Below, in pieces: positions 7,595-17,187 of a DNA stretch of 64,000 nucleotides; position 1 is the first letter of the stretch, and each line of letters begins with the position of its first letter. Position numbers and translations under genes: made by a program. The notes under the pieces are model-generated. The model saw only the letters and a list, made by a program, of their open reading frames with translations. It was not told the DNA's origin and made no database searches. The stretch covers positions 1,836,720 to 1,900,719 of the forward strand of contig NZ_AJYD02000038.1 of assembly GCF_000286835.2 (NCBI RefSeq), written 5' to 3'. Source of the DNA: Enterovibrio norvegicus FF-33 (GTDB lineage Bacteria > Pseudomonadota > Gammaproteobacteria > Enterobacterales > Vibrionaceae).

Positions 7595-10459
7595 ATGACA
7601 GAATCACGCCTACTCGATCAACTGCAATCTCACAATGAGTTTGCCACTCGCCACAATGGTCCACGCGAATCCGATCAGCACGAGATGCTGAAAACGGTAA
7701 ACGCCACCAGCCTCGAACACTTGATTGAAGAAACAGTGCCTGCTGCCATCCGTTTGGCTCAGCCGCTGGATCTTGACGACGCTCTGAGCGAAGTCGCTAT
7801 GCTGCAAAAGCTAAAAGCGATTGCTAGCAAGAACATCATTAAGCGAAGCTTTATTGGTCAAGGTTACTATGGCACTCACACGCCAAACCCAATTCTGCGC
7901 AACGTGCTTGAAAACCCTGGTTGGTACACAGCTTATACCCCTTATCAACCTGAAATCTCCCAAGGTCGTCTTGAATCTCTGCTGAACTTCCAGCAAATGG
8001 TGATGGATTTGACCGGCATGGATCTCGCAAACGCATCACTGCTGGATGAAGCGACAGCTGCCGCAGAAGCCATGACCCTGTGTAAGCGTGGCGGTAAGAG
8101 CAAAAGTAATACCTTCTTCGTGGCTGACGACGTTCACCCACAAACACTGGACGTGATTAAGACTCGCGCACAATTTATGGGTTTCGACGTCGTTGTTGGT
8201 GCAGAAGACACGCTGGCGACCCATGATGTCTTCGGTGCGCTTCTTCAATACCCTGGCACAACGGGCCAAGTGCGCGATTTGACTGCGCTTATTGCATCGG
8301 CTCAAGCGAACAAAACATTGGTTGCTGTGGCGACTGACCTTCTGTCGTTAACCTTGTTAAAAGCGCCGGGTGAAATGGGCGCTGACGTTGTCATTGGTTC
8401 AGCACAACGATTCGGCGTACCCATGGGCTTTGGTGGTCCTCACGCGGCCTTTATGGCCACGCGTGACAAGCTGAAACGCACCATGCCGGGCCGTGTTATT
8501 GGCGTATCTGTTGATACCAAAGGCCACCAAGCATTGCGCATGGCGATGCAAACTCGCGAGCAACATATTCGCCGTGAGAAAGCCACGTCTAACATCTGTA
8601 CGGCGCAAGCACTTTTGGCGAACATGGCAGCTTTTTACGCGGTTTATCATGGTCCACAAGGCCTGAAGAAGATCGCACGTCGTGTACATCATTTGACGGC
8701 TTTGGCAGCCGCAGCATTTAACCACGCAGGCGTTGCGCTAGCGCACCATGATTTCTTCGACACCATCGCGTTGAATACTGGCTCGGACACTGACGCTTTG
8801 TTCCAAAAAGCACAAGACGCTGGTTTCAACCTGCGCAAGCTAGAGGGTCAACTGAGTATCAGTTTCGATGAGACAACCACACTGGAAGAAGTGAATGCAC
8901 TGGTTGCAGCACTGACTGACGAATCAGACGTTGCGCCTTTCGCTTCTTCTGTGGAAGCAGACGAATTCGCCGCTATTCCAGAAACGTGCCGTCGCACTAG
9001 CGATTACCTGACTCACCCTGTGTTTAATAAACACCAGAGTGAAACCCAGCTAATGCGCTACATGAAGAAGCTGGAAAACAAAGATTTTTCTTTGACTCAC
9101 GGCATGATCCCACTAGGCAGCTGCACCATGAAGCTAAACGCAGCCGCAGAAATGATCCCTGTTACTTGGCCTGAATTCGGCGCATTGCACCCGTTTGTTC
9201 CTGCTAATCAAGCGTTAGGTTATGGCGAACTGGCAACGTCGTTGAACAAGATGCTTTGTGAAATCACAGGCTATGATGCCATGTCGCTTCAACCAAATTC
9301 TGGCGCGCAAGGCGAATACGCGGGTTTAATCGCCATTCAGCGTTATCACGAAAGCCGTGGCGACACGCACCGCAATGTTTGCCTGATCCCAAGCTCTGCA
9401 CATGGTACGAACCCAGCATCAGCGTCGATGGTTTCCATGAAAGTGGTCGTTGTCGGCTGTGATGACAATGGCAACATCGATGTGGCGGATCTGAAAGCGA
9501 AGATCGGAAAACACCGCAACGAATTGTCATGCATCATGATCACTTACCCATCTACACATGGTGTATATGAAGAAGCGGTTCAAGAAGTGTGTGAATTGGT
9601 TCATGAAGCAGGCGGTCAAGTTTACCTTGATGGCGCTAACATGAACGCACAGGTAGGTTTGACCACGCCAGGCTTTATTGGCTCTGACGTGTCTCACCTT
9701 AACCTGCACAAAACCTTCTGTATTCCACACGGTGGTGGCGGCCCAGGTATGGGTCCAATCGGTGTGAAATCTCACCTTGCACCCTTCTTGCCAGGCCACG
9801 TAGAAGACGGTTCAAACTTCGCGGTTTCTGCTGCGCAGTTGGGCAGTGCGTCTATCTTGCCAATATCTTGGGCATACATCGCCATGATGGGTGAGCAAGG
9901 CCTAACAGAAGCCACCAAGATCGCTATCTTGAGCGCGAACTATGTGATGGAGCGTTTGCGCCCTTACTACCCTGTCCTGTACCGCGGTACACATGGTCGT
10001 ATTGCGCATGAATGCATCATTGATATTCGCCCACTTAAAGACGCGTCAGGCATCAGTGAAGAAGACATCGCGAAACGCCTGATGGACTTTGGTTTCCATG
10101 CACCAACCATGTCGTTCCCTGTTGCGGGCACACTGATGATTGAGCCAACGGAAAGTGAAGACAAAGCAGAGCTAGATCGTTTCTGTGATGCAATGATCGC
10201 TATTCGTGAAGAAATCGCAAAAGTACAAGATAGTGAATGGCCGCTGGAAAATAACCCATTGGTCAATGCACCGCATACGCAAGCTGATCTGATGTCGGCA
10301 GAATGGGAGCGTCCATACAGCCGCGAGCAAGCCTGTTTTCCTAGCGTACAAGCGAAGGCAGCCAAATACTGGCCAACGGTAAATCGTGTCGATAACGTCT
10401 ACGGTGATCGTAACCTGATTTGTTCTTGCCCTAGCATTGAAAGCTACGTGGAAGAGTAA
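7595..10459 (+). CDS. gcvP: glycine dehydrogenase (decarboxylating), P protein
   Basis: 954 residues, the fused single-chain P protein typical of gamma-proteobacteria. It decarboxylates glycine using pyridoxal phosphate and loads the aminomethyl group on GcvH. Both halves are present. The N-terminal half begins [18 protein letters not shown]. The catalytic C-terminal half contains [20 protein letters not shown] with the PLP lysine at about residue 706, and the [13 protein letters not shown] motif. A strong terminator follows, so this ends the sdaA-gcvH-gcvP unit. Confidence 0.98.
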   Translation: MTESRLLDQLQSHNEFATRHNGPRESDQHEMLKTVNATSLEHLIEETVPAAIRLAQPLDLDDALSEVAMLQKLKAIASKNIIKRSFIGQGYYGTHTPNPILRNVLENPGWYTAYTPYQPEISQGRLESLLNFQQMVMDLTGMDLANASLLDEATAAAEAMTLCKRGGKSKSNTFFVADDVHPQTLDVIKTRAQFMGFDVVVGAEDTLATHDVFGALLQYPGTTGQVRDLTALIASAQANKTLVAVATDLLSLTLLKAPGEMGADVVIGSAQRFGVPMGFGGPHAAFMATRDKLKRTMPGRVIGVSVDTKGHQALRMAMQTREQHIRREKATSNICTAQALLANMAAFYAVYHGPQGLKKIARRVHHLTALAAAAFNHAGVALAHHDFFDTIALNTGSDTDALFQKAQDAGFNLRKLEGQLSISFDETTTLEEVNALVAALTDESDVAPFASSVEADEFAAIPETCRRTSDYLTHPVFNKHQSETQLMRYMKKLENKDFSLTHGMIPLGSCTMKLNAAAEMIPVTWPEFGALHPFVPANQALGYGELATSLNKMLCEITGYDAMSLQPNSGAQGEYAGLIAIQRYHESRGDTHRNVCLIPSSAHGTNPASASMVSMKVVVVGCDDNGNIDVADLKAKIGKHRNELSCIMITYPSTHGVYEEAVQEVCELVHEAGGQVYLDGANMNAQVGLTTPGFIGSDVSHLNLHKTFCIPHGGGGPGMGPIGVKSHLAPFLPGHVEDGSNFAVSAAQLGSASILPISWAYIAMMGEQGLTEATKIAILSANYVMERLRPYYPVLYRGTHGRIAHECIIDIRPLKDASGISEEDIAKRLMDFGFHAPTMSFPVAGTLMIEPTESEDKAELDRFCDAMIAIREEIAKVQDSEWPLENNPLVNAPHTQADLMSAEWERPYSREQACFPSVQAKAAKYWPTVNRVDNVYGDRNLICSCPSIESYVEE

Positions 10460-10494
10460 TCCACTTGTTTCATTAAGCGCTGCAGAACGATATA

Positions 10495-10530
10495 AAAAGG
10501 GCCATCGAATCCGATGGCCCTTTTCTTTTT
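10495..10530 (+). terminator. rho-independent terminator of gcvP
   Basis: AAAAGGGCCATCG (10495-10507) pairs with CGATGGCCCTTTT (10512-10524), followed by CTTTTT. Confidence 0.92.
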
Positions 10531-10564
10531 GATCAAAATCTATCTTTGTCTAGATAAAACAACG

Positions 10565-10595
10565 ATCAATAAGATAAACAAAATCAATAAGATAA
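10565..10595. repeat. 13-bp direct repeat
   Basis: ATCAATAAGATAA occurs at 10565-10577 and 10583-10595. It lies in a 278-base gap between gcvP and the aldolase-like gene that holds nothing else I can name apart from the gcvP terminator. Confidence 0.5.
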
Positions 10596-10737
10596 TGGGT
10601 AAAATGACGATCTTGTTCAATATCTGAAAGGTAAATACTGGAGGCTAAAAATACACGTGATGGCAGCAAGAGGGATGATACCCATTATGGCTGGTATGGC
10701 AAAAAATCAGCCATACACAATTCAATACTAAATACAC

Positions 10738-11379
10738 TCAATGTGCAAAAACGGCGTTAATCTCGGCAATCTCTTCATTGCTGAGATATTGCAGGTTTTC
10801 ATTTGGAGTTTGTAATCTTAGTGCTGCCGTTTCTTCCAGCTCTTCAAAGTTATACATAGCATCTTTAAGGTTTTCACCCATGACAACTAAACCCGCATTT
10901 GTTGTCAACAAAGCATGATGCTGTCTGGCTTTTTCTGCCAGCATACAAAACTCATTACTGACTCCATTGTTATCAGTGACCGAGACTCGGGGTAATATCG
11001 GCGTTCGCATCGCAACAAACGGCGCAAACGCAGGCAAGACGTTCTCCGGATTAAGGCTCTCGTTGTCTGCCAGTTTTGAAATGTGTTTGGAACGCATAGA
11101 AACAATCGCGCGATACTTGGGATTCGCACGATAGATAGCCAAGTGGTACTCAACATCCCATTGCGGTTTCTCTCCGGATATTAGTCGACCTTCTAGAGAC
11201 ATTAATGAAAGCAACTGTGGTCGCAGCTTTCCATGACCCAAACCGTTTGGCGTCATCAAGACTGTGTCATCACTCATCAACACAGAGAGATTGCCTCGCC
11301 CCTCTACACCTTGTCTGTGTAAAAAGAGTTCGCGGCTGTAATCAACGAGCTGCTTCCGTAGATTACCCTGCTCTAACAT
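10738..11379 (-). CDS. class II aldolase/adducin-family protein, OtnC-like, metal ligands missing
   Basis: 213 residues. The overall pattern follows the 3-oxo-tetronate 4-phosphate decarboxylase (OtnC/YgbL) branch: GRGNLSVLMSDDTVLMTPNGLG, a retained Glu in KPQWDVEYH (E77), APFVAMR for the usual TPYyvMr, and FEELEETAALRL near the end. Family members bind a divalent metal through a His-x-His pair and a later His in a NHG motif. Here those places read SMR (about 94-96) and NAG (161-163), so three ligands are lost while the frame is intact. It may be a non-metal or inactive homologue with a binding role. It is read with the GntR gene 49 bases upstream. Confidence 0.75.
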   Translation of the reverse strand: MLEQGNLRKQLVDYSRELFLHRQGVEGRGNLSVLMSDDTVLMTPNGLGHGKLRPQLLSLMSLEGRLISGEKPQWDVEYHLAIYRANPKYRAIVSMRSKHISKLADNESLNPENVLPAFAPFVAMRTPILPRVSVTDNNGVSNEFCMLAEKARQHHALLTTNAGLVVMGENLKDAMYNFEELEETAALRLQTPNENLQYLSNEEIAEINAVFAH

Positions 11380-11428
11380 GTCTCATCTCCAACCAAGTAA
11401 TTGTCACTGCCAAAAATATCGTGTACGT

Positions 11429-12103
11429 CTATTGCGTCGGTCTTGCTTCAATCAAGCCTGTAATACCTTTCAGTAAGGCAATCAAATCTTCCGAGGAACG
11501 CTGTAAGTACGCTTCATGAGTATGTTTCGCCGTTTCTTTATCACCACGTTCAATTGCGCTGACTAAATGTGAGTACGCATCAACTGAATCCCAAGGCGTT
11601 GCGCCTAATTTGGAAACCATTGCCCGTACACGGCGAGATTTATCCATCATGCGCTGCATGAGCAATAAAAAGGTTTTATTGCCTGTTAACCGGATCAGCG
11701 ACATACGAAAACCCGCTTCATGCCTCACCCACTTAGTGTGGCTTTGCTGGTCACGTGCGTCATGAAGTCCTTGCAGATGAAATCTTAAGGTATCCCAACG
11801 TTTTTCATCCAGCGTTTGGAGGTCAAGATGACTAATGGCAAATAGCTCCAACGCGGCAACCACCTCAAGCACCTCATTAAGCTCATCCAAGGAGATAGGC
11901 TTGATATAGATGCCACGTCTTGGCACTGGCTCAACCAACCCTTCTTGCGCCAACCGAATACATGCTTCCCTCAGTGGCGTACGTGAAACGTCGATACGAC
12001 GTGCCAGCGCCTCTTCGAGGTAGTAACTCCCGACTTCAAGTTCATTGGACAAAACCATTTGCCTGACAGCCTGATATGCCGTTTCTGTCAGCGTTCTTCT
12101 CAT
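11429..12103 (-). CDS. GntR-family regulator, FadR-type FCD domain
   Basis: The N-terminal winged helix is clear (AYQAVRQMVLSNELEVGSYYLEEALARRIDVSRTPLREACIRLAQEGLVEPVPRRGIYI). It is followed by an all-helical FCD ligand domain of about 140 residues. I choose the ATG at 12103 because AAGGA lies five bases upstream; an earlier ATG at 12118 would add five residues and lacks a site. It precedes the OtnC-like gene in the same direction. Two ATGTATACAT palindromes upstream are candidate operators. Its effector is unknown; the neighbour suggests a sugar acid. Confidence 0.88.
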   Translation of the reverse strand: MRRTLTETAYQAVRQMVLSNELEVGSYYLEEALARRIDVSRTPLREACIRLAQEGLVEPVPRRGIYIKPISLDELNEVLEVVAALELFAISHLDLQTLDEKRWDTLRFHLQGLHDARDQQSHTKWVRHEAGFRMSLIRLTGNKTFLLLMQRMMDKSRRVRAMVSKLGATPWDSVDAYSHLVSAIERGDKETAKHTHEAYLQRSSEDLIALLKGITGLIEARPTQ

Positions 12104-12197
12104 CACCATCCTTAACATTCATGCGCTTCGCTGTGGAAGATGCCTCCCCCGAAAGACTCGCATTGCGTCATGACCATTTATACGTATTTCGTACTTT

Positions 12198-12207
12198 ATG
12201 TATACAT
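12198..12207. promoter_or_regulatory. ATGTATACAT palindrome, putative GntR operator
   Basis: The perfect 10-base palindrome ATGTATACAT lies about 95 bases upstream of the GntR gene start, within TTTATGTATACATTGA. The same core recurs at 12362. Confidence 0.55.
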
Positions 12208-12357
12208 TGATAGTTTTGTCAAAAAGTGAATATTTCGCAAGTTGAAGACACTTATTAACTTATATACATCAATAAATGAGAGTCTTATCACTTAAATCAT
12301 CAATCTCAAGTCATAGAAATCATAGGTCATCTTTTAGATGATTAGAATTCTCATATT

Positions 12358-12375
12358 TTTAATGTATACATTAAA
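12358..12375. promoter_or_regulatory. 18-bp palindrome with the same core, putative GntR operator
   Basis: TTTAATGTATACATTAAA is a perfect 18-base palindrome. Its centre is 164 bases from the first copy, a spacing that would allow looping. Confidence 0.55.
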
Positions 12376-12678
12376 TTGTCTTTTGGAGCCGCTAGAAATA
12401 CGTTACATGGATAGAATGAGGAATGGATAGACGAATAGAGGGAGAGTCTAAGCAAGGGCGGCACTGAAGGGAGAGAACAATTAGCCTCTGATTGAATCCG
12501 ATACGGTTAAAATACCTCCATATTTTCACTGTTCTATTGATACAGATCTCAAAAATAGGCCTTTAGACTACCGATTCATTCGGCAAACCGTAGTCTGAAT
12601 ACTCCTTTGCAGCACAAAACATCAGGATGATGAAATGTTGCAGTAGAGTATCTCTAGTAAGAAACCAAGGAGGGCGAG

Positions 12679-12903
12679 ATGGCAGAACAAAACGATACGC
12701 TTTATTGTGAGGACTGTGGGCAGGTAACGCTCCATATGCACATCCAACTCGAGCCACGAAAAATTTCCCCAGACAGCACCTTCTTTCAACGTGCCACGAT
12801 TGTTCTTTCGAACTCAATGGATTTAATGCTCGGCAGCGCCTACGAACAATGCACATGCTGTGGTTCAACATTTGGGTACACAGACAGTATTGGCGGCATC
12901 TAA
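12679..12903 (+). CDS. small zinc-ribbon-like protein, function unknown
   Basis: 74 residues with a very strong ribosome site (AAGGAGGGCGAG before ATG). Two CxxC knuckles, CEDCGQVTLH near residues 10-19 and CTCCGSTFGY near 58-67, suggest one zinc ribbon. I do not recognise the family. The stop codon overlaps the start of the next gene (TAATG), so the two are probably translated together. No neighbouring gene explains its role. Confidence 0.7.
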   Translation: MAEQNDTLYCEDCGQVTLHMHIQLEPRKISPDSTFFQRATIVLSNSMDLMLGSAYEQCTCCGSTFGYTDSIGGI

Positions 12904-13253
12904 TGGAGTTAAGCGCGCTTAGTGACCTGCTCAATAACAACGGCTTTAACGCGACAATGAAAAATGGGAATGTCCGCGTGCATTCAGGTTGGGCGGTGTT
13001 GCCGATTACCATTAAGCACGACATCGCCAAAGACATGCTTGTCGTGGCATACAATCAAACCGGTCAATTGCTTGTCGCTATCCTCTTTGTTATTCAGTGC
13101 TTCATATTCCTAGGCGCTGGCGCATTTTTCTCAGCTGGGCTTGCTGGGTCTGTTGTGTTTTTGTGTGCGATGAATGTTGTTTTGACTGACTCTTCGGCCA
13201 AAGAAATACGCCAACACTTACGGCAAATGGCCCTTCCTCAGCAAGACATTTAA
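12903..13253 (+). CDS. small membrane protein, function unknown
   Basis: About 116 residues from the ATG at 12903, which shares one base with the stop of the zinc-ribbon gene. A longer frame from 12849 exists but its first 18 residues are read inside the upstream gene. After ~60 soluble residues there are two adjacent hydrophobic segments (LLVAILFVIQCFIFLGAGAFF and AGLAGSVVFLCAMNVVL), ending in a charged tail. I do not recognise it. Coupling to a zinc-ribbon protein suggests that the pair acts together. Confidence 0.65.
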   Translation: MELSALSDLLNNNGFNATMKNGNVRVHSGWAVLPITIKHDIAKDMLVVAYNQTGQLLVAILFVIQCFIFLGAGAFFSAGLAGSVVFLCAMNVVLTDSSAKEIRQHLRQMALPQQDI

Positions 13254-13417
13254 TCCTTTCTCTCATCCTACTAAGAGCCAAGTTCCTTTTGGACGAGGCC
13301 TTACATCAAAACGTCTTGACGCTGCTGGGCGTAAATCGAGCAATTTTGTTCAAGTTTTGATGCCCTTCGATGCTTATACTTTGCCAAGATGTTAAATCGG
13401 CACACAGGGGAATCGAC

Positions 13418-14269
13418 GTGAACGCAGAGAATCACTTTCATTTTGCTAACAGCAAACACCTTGATGGTGTCTCCGTACTTGATGCCAATATGCGTGAATT
13501 TGCCTACGATAAGCATGCCCATGAAGAGTTCTCGATTGGCGTGACATTACAAGGCCGCCAAGATTTTTTCTGTCAGGGGGCGTACCACAAAAACCCCGCT
13601 GGCTGTGTGTTGCTGTTTAATCCTGAAGATGTCCACGACGGCAGTTCAGGCGGTCAACAAGATCTTGAGTACCTGATGTTGTATGTGCATCCCAAAAGCG
13701 TAGACAGTCAGTTCAAGGCACTTGGTGTGCGTGACCCCAACCATCTTCGCGTTGAAGGTTGCCGTCTTGATAGCTTGGCGCTGCGCAACCAAGCATTGAT
13801 GATGTCTTCGTTAATCAAAGATAAACAAAGCACTCGCATTGAACAGGAATCAGCGCTGTTTCAGCTTTCTCATGCCATGGTGTCTTGTGCTGGGCTGCTT
13901 GACGAATTAGGCCCGTCTCGCCGACAAGATACCCTACTCCTTCGCGCCAAAGAGTTTATCCAATGTAATCTCGATAAAGACATGTCTATTGATGACATCG
14001 CGAATGCTGCATCTCTATCAAAATTCCACTTCATTCGGCTTTTTCGGGCCCAATTTGGTATCACACCACACCAATATGTTTTGAATTGCCGCATCAATGG
14101 GGCGAGAAAAGCATTGGGTTCAGGCATGCTTTCCAGCGATGTTGCCCAAGCATTCGGTTTTGCTGACAGCAGCCACTTGAATCGTCGCTTTAAGCGCGTG
14201 TATGGCATGACGCCGAAACAATATCAGATTCAGGTCCGCCAGCTACCGCCGCCGATATTCTCTACCTAG
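13418..14269 (+). CDS. AraC-family transcriptional regulator
   Basis: About 283 residues from a GTG at 13418 preceded by GGGG; an ATG at 13370 would add 16 residues without a ribosome site. The N-terminal cupin-like AraC-binding domain includes HAHEEFSIGVTLQGRQDFFCQG and LLFNPEDVHDG. The C-terminal ~100 residues hold two helix-turn-helix units (DIANAASLSKFHFIRLFRAQ and SDVAQAFGFADSSHLNRRFK) and the family ending YGMTPKQYQ. It lies just upstream of a LysE exporter in the same direction, a common pairing in which the regulator senses the exported compound and activates the exporter. Confidence 0.92.
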   Translation: MNAENHFHFANSKHLDGVSVLDANMREFAYDKHAHEEFSIGVTLQGRQDFFCQGAYHKNPAGCVLLFNPEDVHDGSSGGQQDLEYLMLYVHPKSVDSQFKALGVRDPNHLRVEGCRLDSLALRNQALMMSSLIKDKQSTRIEQESALFQLSHAMVSCAGLLDELGPSRRQDTLLLRAKEFIQCNLDKDMSIDDIANAASLSKFHFIRLFRAQFGITPHQYVLNCRINGARKALGSGMLSSDVAQAFGFADSSHLNRRFKRVYGMTPKQYQIQVRQLPPPIFST

Positions 14270-14384
14270 CGTCTTTTTCGCAAGCACTTACGCTCGCTAT
14301 TCCATCCTATTCATCTCATTGATTTCTTCAGTAAACACACTGAGGACGTCATTTTTGCGCCTTCAATAAAGAGGTAAGATCGCC

Positions 14385-14987
14385 ATGTTAGAACTCTGGG
14401 CATACGCTTTTGGCATCATGTACTCCCCAGGCCCTGTCAATTTACTCGGGCTTCACGGGGGTATTCACGGAAGAACAAAGCAGAATATCCCTTATTTTGT
14501 GGGGGTTGCAGCAGCAATGTTTATCTTGTTTGTCACCATGAACCTCATTGGTGGCTCGCTGGTCACTCAATCCTCGTTGCCATATTTCAGCGTGCTTGGT
14601 TGTGGCTACATTTTCTATATCGCCTACAAACTGCTAAGGGCTACTGTGACACTGACTGGGCATGATAATGAAGAATATCTGACCTTCAAAGACGGGCTCA
14701 TCCTGCAACTGCTTAACCCCAAAGGCCTAATTGCAACGCTTCCTATCGTCACCATTCAGTTTCCTGCCGCAGGTATTCACGGTACAAGCAGTGTATTTTG
14801 GATCGCCGTCTTAAGCATGTTGGCCTTCGGTGCGCCAACGTCTTATTCATTAATAGGTAGTTTGCTAGGAAGACGAATTGAACAACCCATGTATTTTCGG
14901 GTGTTCAACATCGTGATGGCGTTGTTACTTGTCTTCGTTGCGTTTGAGATTGGATACCAACACGTTTATTTACCTTGGTTTGGATAA
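14385..14987 (+). CDS. LysE-family amino-acid exporter
   Basis: 200 residues, inner-membrane protein with about six hydrophobic segments. It has the family N-terminus (YSPGPVNLLGLHGGIHGRTKQ) and the NPKG motif after the third segment (LLNPKGLIATLPIV). LysE/RhtB proteins export amino acids or derivatives by proton antiport; the substrate is not readable here. It lies 115 bases downstream of the AraC gene. This is one of three LysE-type genes in the window, and the least typical of them at the N-terminus. Confidence 0.88.
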   Translation: MLELWAYAFGIMYSPGPVNLLGLHGGIHGRTKQNIPYFVGVAAAMFILFVTMNLIGGSLVTQSSLPYFSVLGCGYIFYIAYKLLRATVTLTGHDNEEYLTFKDGLILQLLNPKGLIATLPIVTIQFPAAGIHGTSSVFWIAVLSMLAFGAPTSYSLIGSLLGRRIEQPMYFRVFNIVMALLLVFVAFEIGYQHVYLPWFG

Positions 14988-14990
14988 GAT

Positions 14991-15016
14991 AAAAAAGGCC
15001 GCCTAAATAGGCGGCC
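14991..15016. terminator. bidirectional terminator, LysE gene / PepT-like gene
   Basis: GGCCGCCT (14997-15004), loop AAAT, AGGCGGCC (15009-15016). On the minus strand it is followed by six U, so it chiefly ends the PepT-like gene. It also lies ten bases past the LysE stop. Confidence 0.88.
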
Positions 15017-15094
15017 AGTGTGATTCGATGTTTACTTCAACGTTGGACTGCATGTGATAGTTTCAATGTCTGTACATATCACAGAGTCTCTGAA

Positions 15095-16201
15095 TCATTT
15101 GGTCACGTAAGAACGAACAAACTCACTGATAGCGACGAGATCGGCAATCGCAATGAACTCTTCCGTCGTATGAACTTTTGCCATGCCTGTCGACATGTTC
15201 ACCGTCAGCAGGCCTTTCTCGTTAAAAACGTTGGCGTCAGAACCGCCACCCGTAGGTTTGGTCACAGGCTCAATGCCGATTGCTTCGAACGCTGCTTTAA
15301 TCGCAACAACATGTGGGTTGTCATCAGAAATACGGTAGGCGTTGTAAGAACGCGTTGATTCAATTTGAATGCCTGCACCGTGCTTTTCCGCTACGGCTTC
15401 AAACGTCGACACCATATGCTCAACTTGTTTCGCCAGTTTGTTGTCATCCAGCGAACGCGCTTCGGCTTCGATGTAAAGCTCTGGCATCACGATGTTAGTC
15501 GCTTGCCCGCCACGCACCACACCAATATTTGCAGTGGTTTCTTCATCGATACGACTGAGGGTCATGTTACTGATTGCATCAGACGCCACGGTTAGCGCAT
15601 TGATGCCAGTTTCCGGCGCCAAGCCCGCGTGTGCAGGTTTGCCTTTGATGGTGATTTTTAGGCTTTGCTGACCCGGTGCCGTCGTAATAATCGTGCCTAT
15701 TGGGCCGCCTGAATCCAAGACAATCGCTTGCTGCGATTCGATCATACTCATGTCGAAGTGCTTCGCTCCTTCAAGGCCCAGTTCTTCATAAACCGTAAAA
15801 GCCACTTCAATCGTTTTGTGAGCTTCACTGCTTTCTTGAATCGTGCGTATCGCTTCCATGACCGCGGCAATACCCGATTTGTCATCGCCACCCAAAATGG
15901 TTTCGCCGTTGGAGCGAATAATGCCATCTTCAATAACGGGCTCAATGCCGTTGCCTGGCGTCACGGTATCCATGTGGCTGCTGAAAATGATGCTACCATC
16001 CAGCGAACCTTTCAGTTTCCCGTAGATATTAAAACCATTAGAGATGGCATCTGGTACCGGCAATTTTGTGACGTCAAAACCCATCTGACCCAGCTGTTCA
16101 GCCAATACTTCTGCTACGGCTTTTTCATTGCCAGATTCGCTGTCAATTTTCACCAGCTCAATAAAATGCTCAACCAGTCTTTCTTGATTAATCGTTGTCA
16201 T
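15095..16201 (-). CDS. PepT-like M20 metallopeptidase
   Basis: About 368 residues from the ATG at 16201 (MTTINQERLVEHFIELVKID). The 19-residue extension in the longer frame from 16258 is unlike the family. M20 metal-site motifs are visible: SSHMDTVTPG (His and Asp ligands), LGGDDKSGIAA (bridging Asp), and TVYEELGLEGAKHFD with the Glu pair that includes the catalytic base. The C-terminal GGGSDANVFNEKGL and KVHTTEEFI supply the remaining ligand. Members cleave N-terminal residues of small peptides in the cytoplasm. It is close to tripeptidase T but belongs to the PepT-like branch. Confidence 0.9.
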   Translation of the reverse strand: MTTINQERLVEHFIELVKIDSESGNEKAVAEVLAEQLGQMGFDVTKLPVPDAISNGFNIYGKLKGSLDGSIIFSSHMDTVTPGNGIEPVIEDGIIRSNGETILGGDDKSGIAAVMEAIRTIQESSEAHKTIEVAFTVYEELGLEGAKHFDMSMIESQQAIVLDSGGPIGTIITTAPGQQSLKITIKGKPAHAGLAPETGINALTVASDAISNMTLSRIDEETTANIGVVRGGQATNIVMPELYIEAEARSLDDNKLAKQVEHMVSTFEAVAEKHGAGIQIESTRSYNAYRISDDNPHVVAIKAAFEAIGIEPVTKPTGGGSDANVFNEKGLLTVNMSTGMAKVHTTEEFIAIADLVAISEFVRSYVTK

Positions 16202-16315
16202 CGGTGTGCGACTTCTTTTCTGCGAGATGAGGCAATACCATAAACCCAAATGAGGCACCGTTTAGATGGGTTACATCAATAAAATGGCCGATTTGAGAAA
16301 ATGACAGACAAAAAA

Positions 16316-16342
16316 AGAACAAAAAAGACGGGCTAATGCCCG
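16316..16342 (-). terminator. terminator of the GST gene
   Basis: CGGGC (16329-16333), loop TAAT, GCCCG (16338-16342). On the minus strand the stem is followed by TCTTTTTTG and more T. Confidence 0.75.
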
Positions 16343-16407
16343 CCAAAGGTATGGTACCTGTTCCGCATCATTTCAGATGCTTTGTTCCTCCGACATACTT
16401 GCCAACG

Positions 16408-17064
16408 CTAGGCTTTTTCAACACCCGCTTCATCTTCAGAGACAATAGAGGTGTCAGATTTCGATTCGCTGATCCATTGCTGCACGGCGGGGCTGTTCAT
16501 GACTTGCTCTGCGTATTTCTGCGCATCAGCAGATAACGCCACGCCATAAGTAATAAAGCGCAATACCACCGGCGCATACATGACATCCGCGATGGAGAAC
16601 TCACCAAATAGCCAACCGCCTTCATTGCCAAACTCTTTCATTTGATCGGCCCATATTTGATCAATGCGGGCGATGTCGTTTAGGCATGCTGCCGACGGCG
16701 ATATTTTTCTTCGACCACGAATATTCATGGGCATTTCATTTCTCAAGGCATTAAAACCTGAGTGCATTTCTGCAGACACTGCACGTGCTTTGGCTCTCTG
16801 TGCCACGTCCTGAGGCCAGCCCTTTCCATCGAGATAGCGATCATTCACATATTCACTGATTGCCAACGAATCCCACACCGCGATGTCACCGTCCACCAGC
16901 ACAGGTACTTTCGCTGCACCTGAGTGTTTAGCGATCTCTGCGTAGAAAGACTCGGTGAAAAGCGCCAGTTCAACTTCATCAAAATCGATGTTGAAACCAC
17001 GTAGTGCTAGCCAGCCGCGTAACGACCACGTTGAATAATTTTTGTTTGCGATGATGAGTTTCAT
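16408..17064 (-). CDS. glutathione S-transferase family protein
   Basis: 218 residues, soluble. The N-terminal thioredoxin-like domain begins KLIIANKNYSTWSLRGWLAL, with the catalytic-type Ser/Tyr region (NYSTWS) and the glutathione-binding KVPVLVDGDIAVWDSLAISEYV. The C-terminal ~130 residues are helical and include GGWLFGEFSIADVMYAPV, the N-capping box region of GST folds. It may conjugate or reduce electrophiles. It is divergent from the LysR gene at 17188, with the shared control region at 17065-17187, so that regulator may act on it. Confidence 0.9.
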   Translation of the reverse strand: MKLIIANKNYSTWSLRGWLALRGFNIDFDEVELALFTESFYAEIAKHSGAAKVPVLVDGDIAVWDSLAISEYVNDRYLDGKGWPQDVAQRAKARAVSAEMHSGFNALRNEMPMNIRGRRKISPSAACLNDIARIDQIWADQMKEFGNEGGWLFGEFSIADVMYAPVVLRFITYGVALSADAQKYAEQVMNSPAVQQWISESKSDTSIVSEDEAGVEKA

Positions 17065-17187
17065 TGCACACTCCTTTGCATTGATAGGGGATGAAGACAG
17101 AACCAGTATGCTAGGTTGCAGTGAAGGTTTCTAACGCATAGTCTTGATACCTTGTATTTGAATTGTTGATGCTAAGGATTTGCAAAT

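Larger units (their letters stand above)
12104..12678. other. control region upstream of GntR gene
   Basis: A gap of about 575 bases between the GntR gene and the small zinc-ribbon gene. It holds the two ATGTATACAT palindromes annotated separately. The rest is AT-rich with no credible gene. Confidence 0.5.

Noticed and set aside
12563..13054. 163-residue open frame on the minus strand
   Set aside because: It lies opposite the coupled zinc-ribbon and membrane genes, has no ribosome site and a cysteine/arginine-rich random composition.
15728..16243. 171-residue plus-strand open frame
   Set aside because: Antisense to the PepT-like peptidase; His/Phe-rich mirror composition only.
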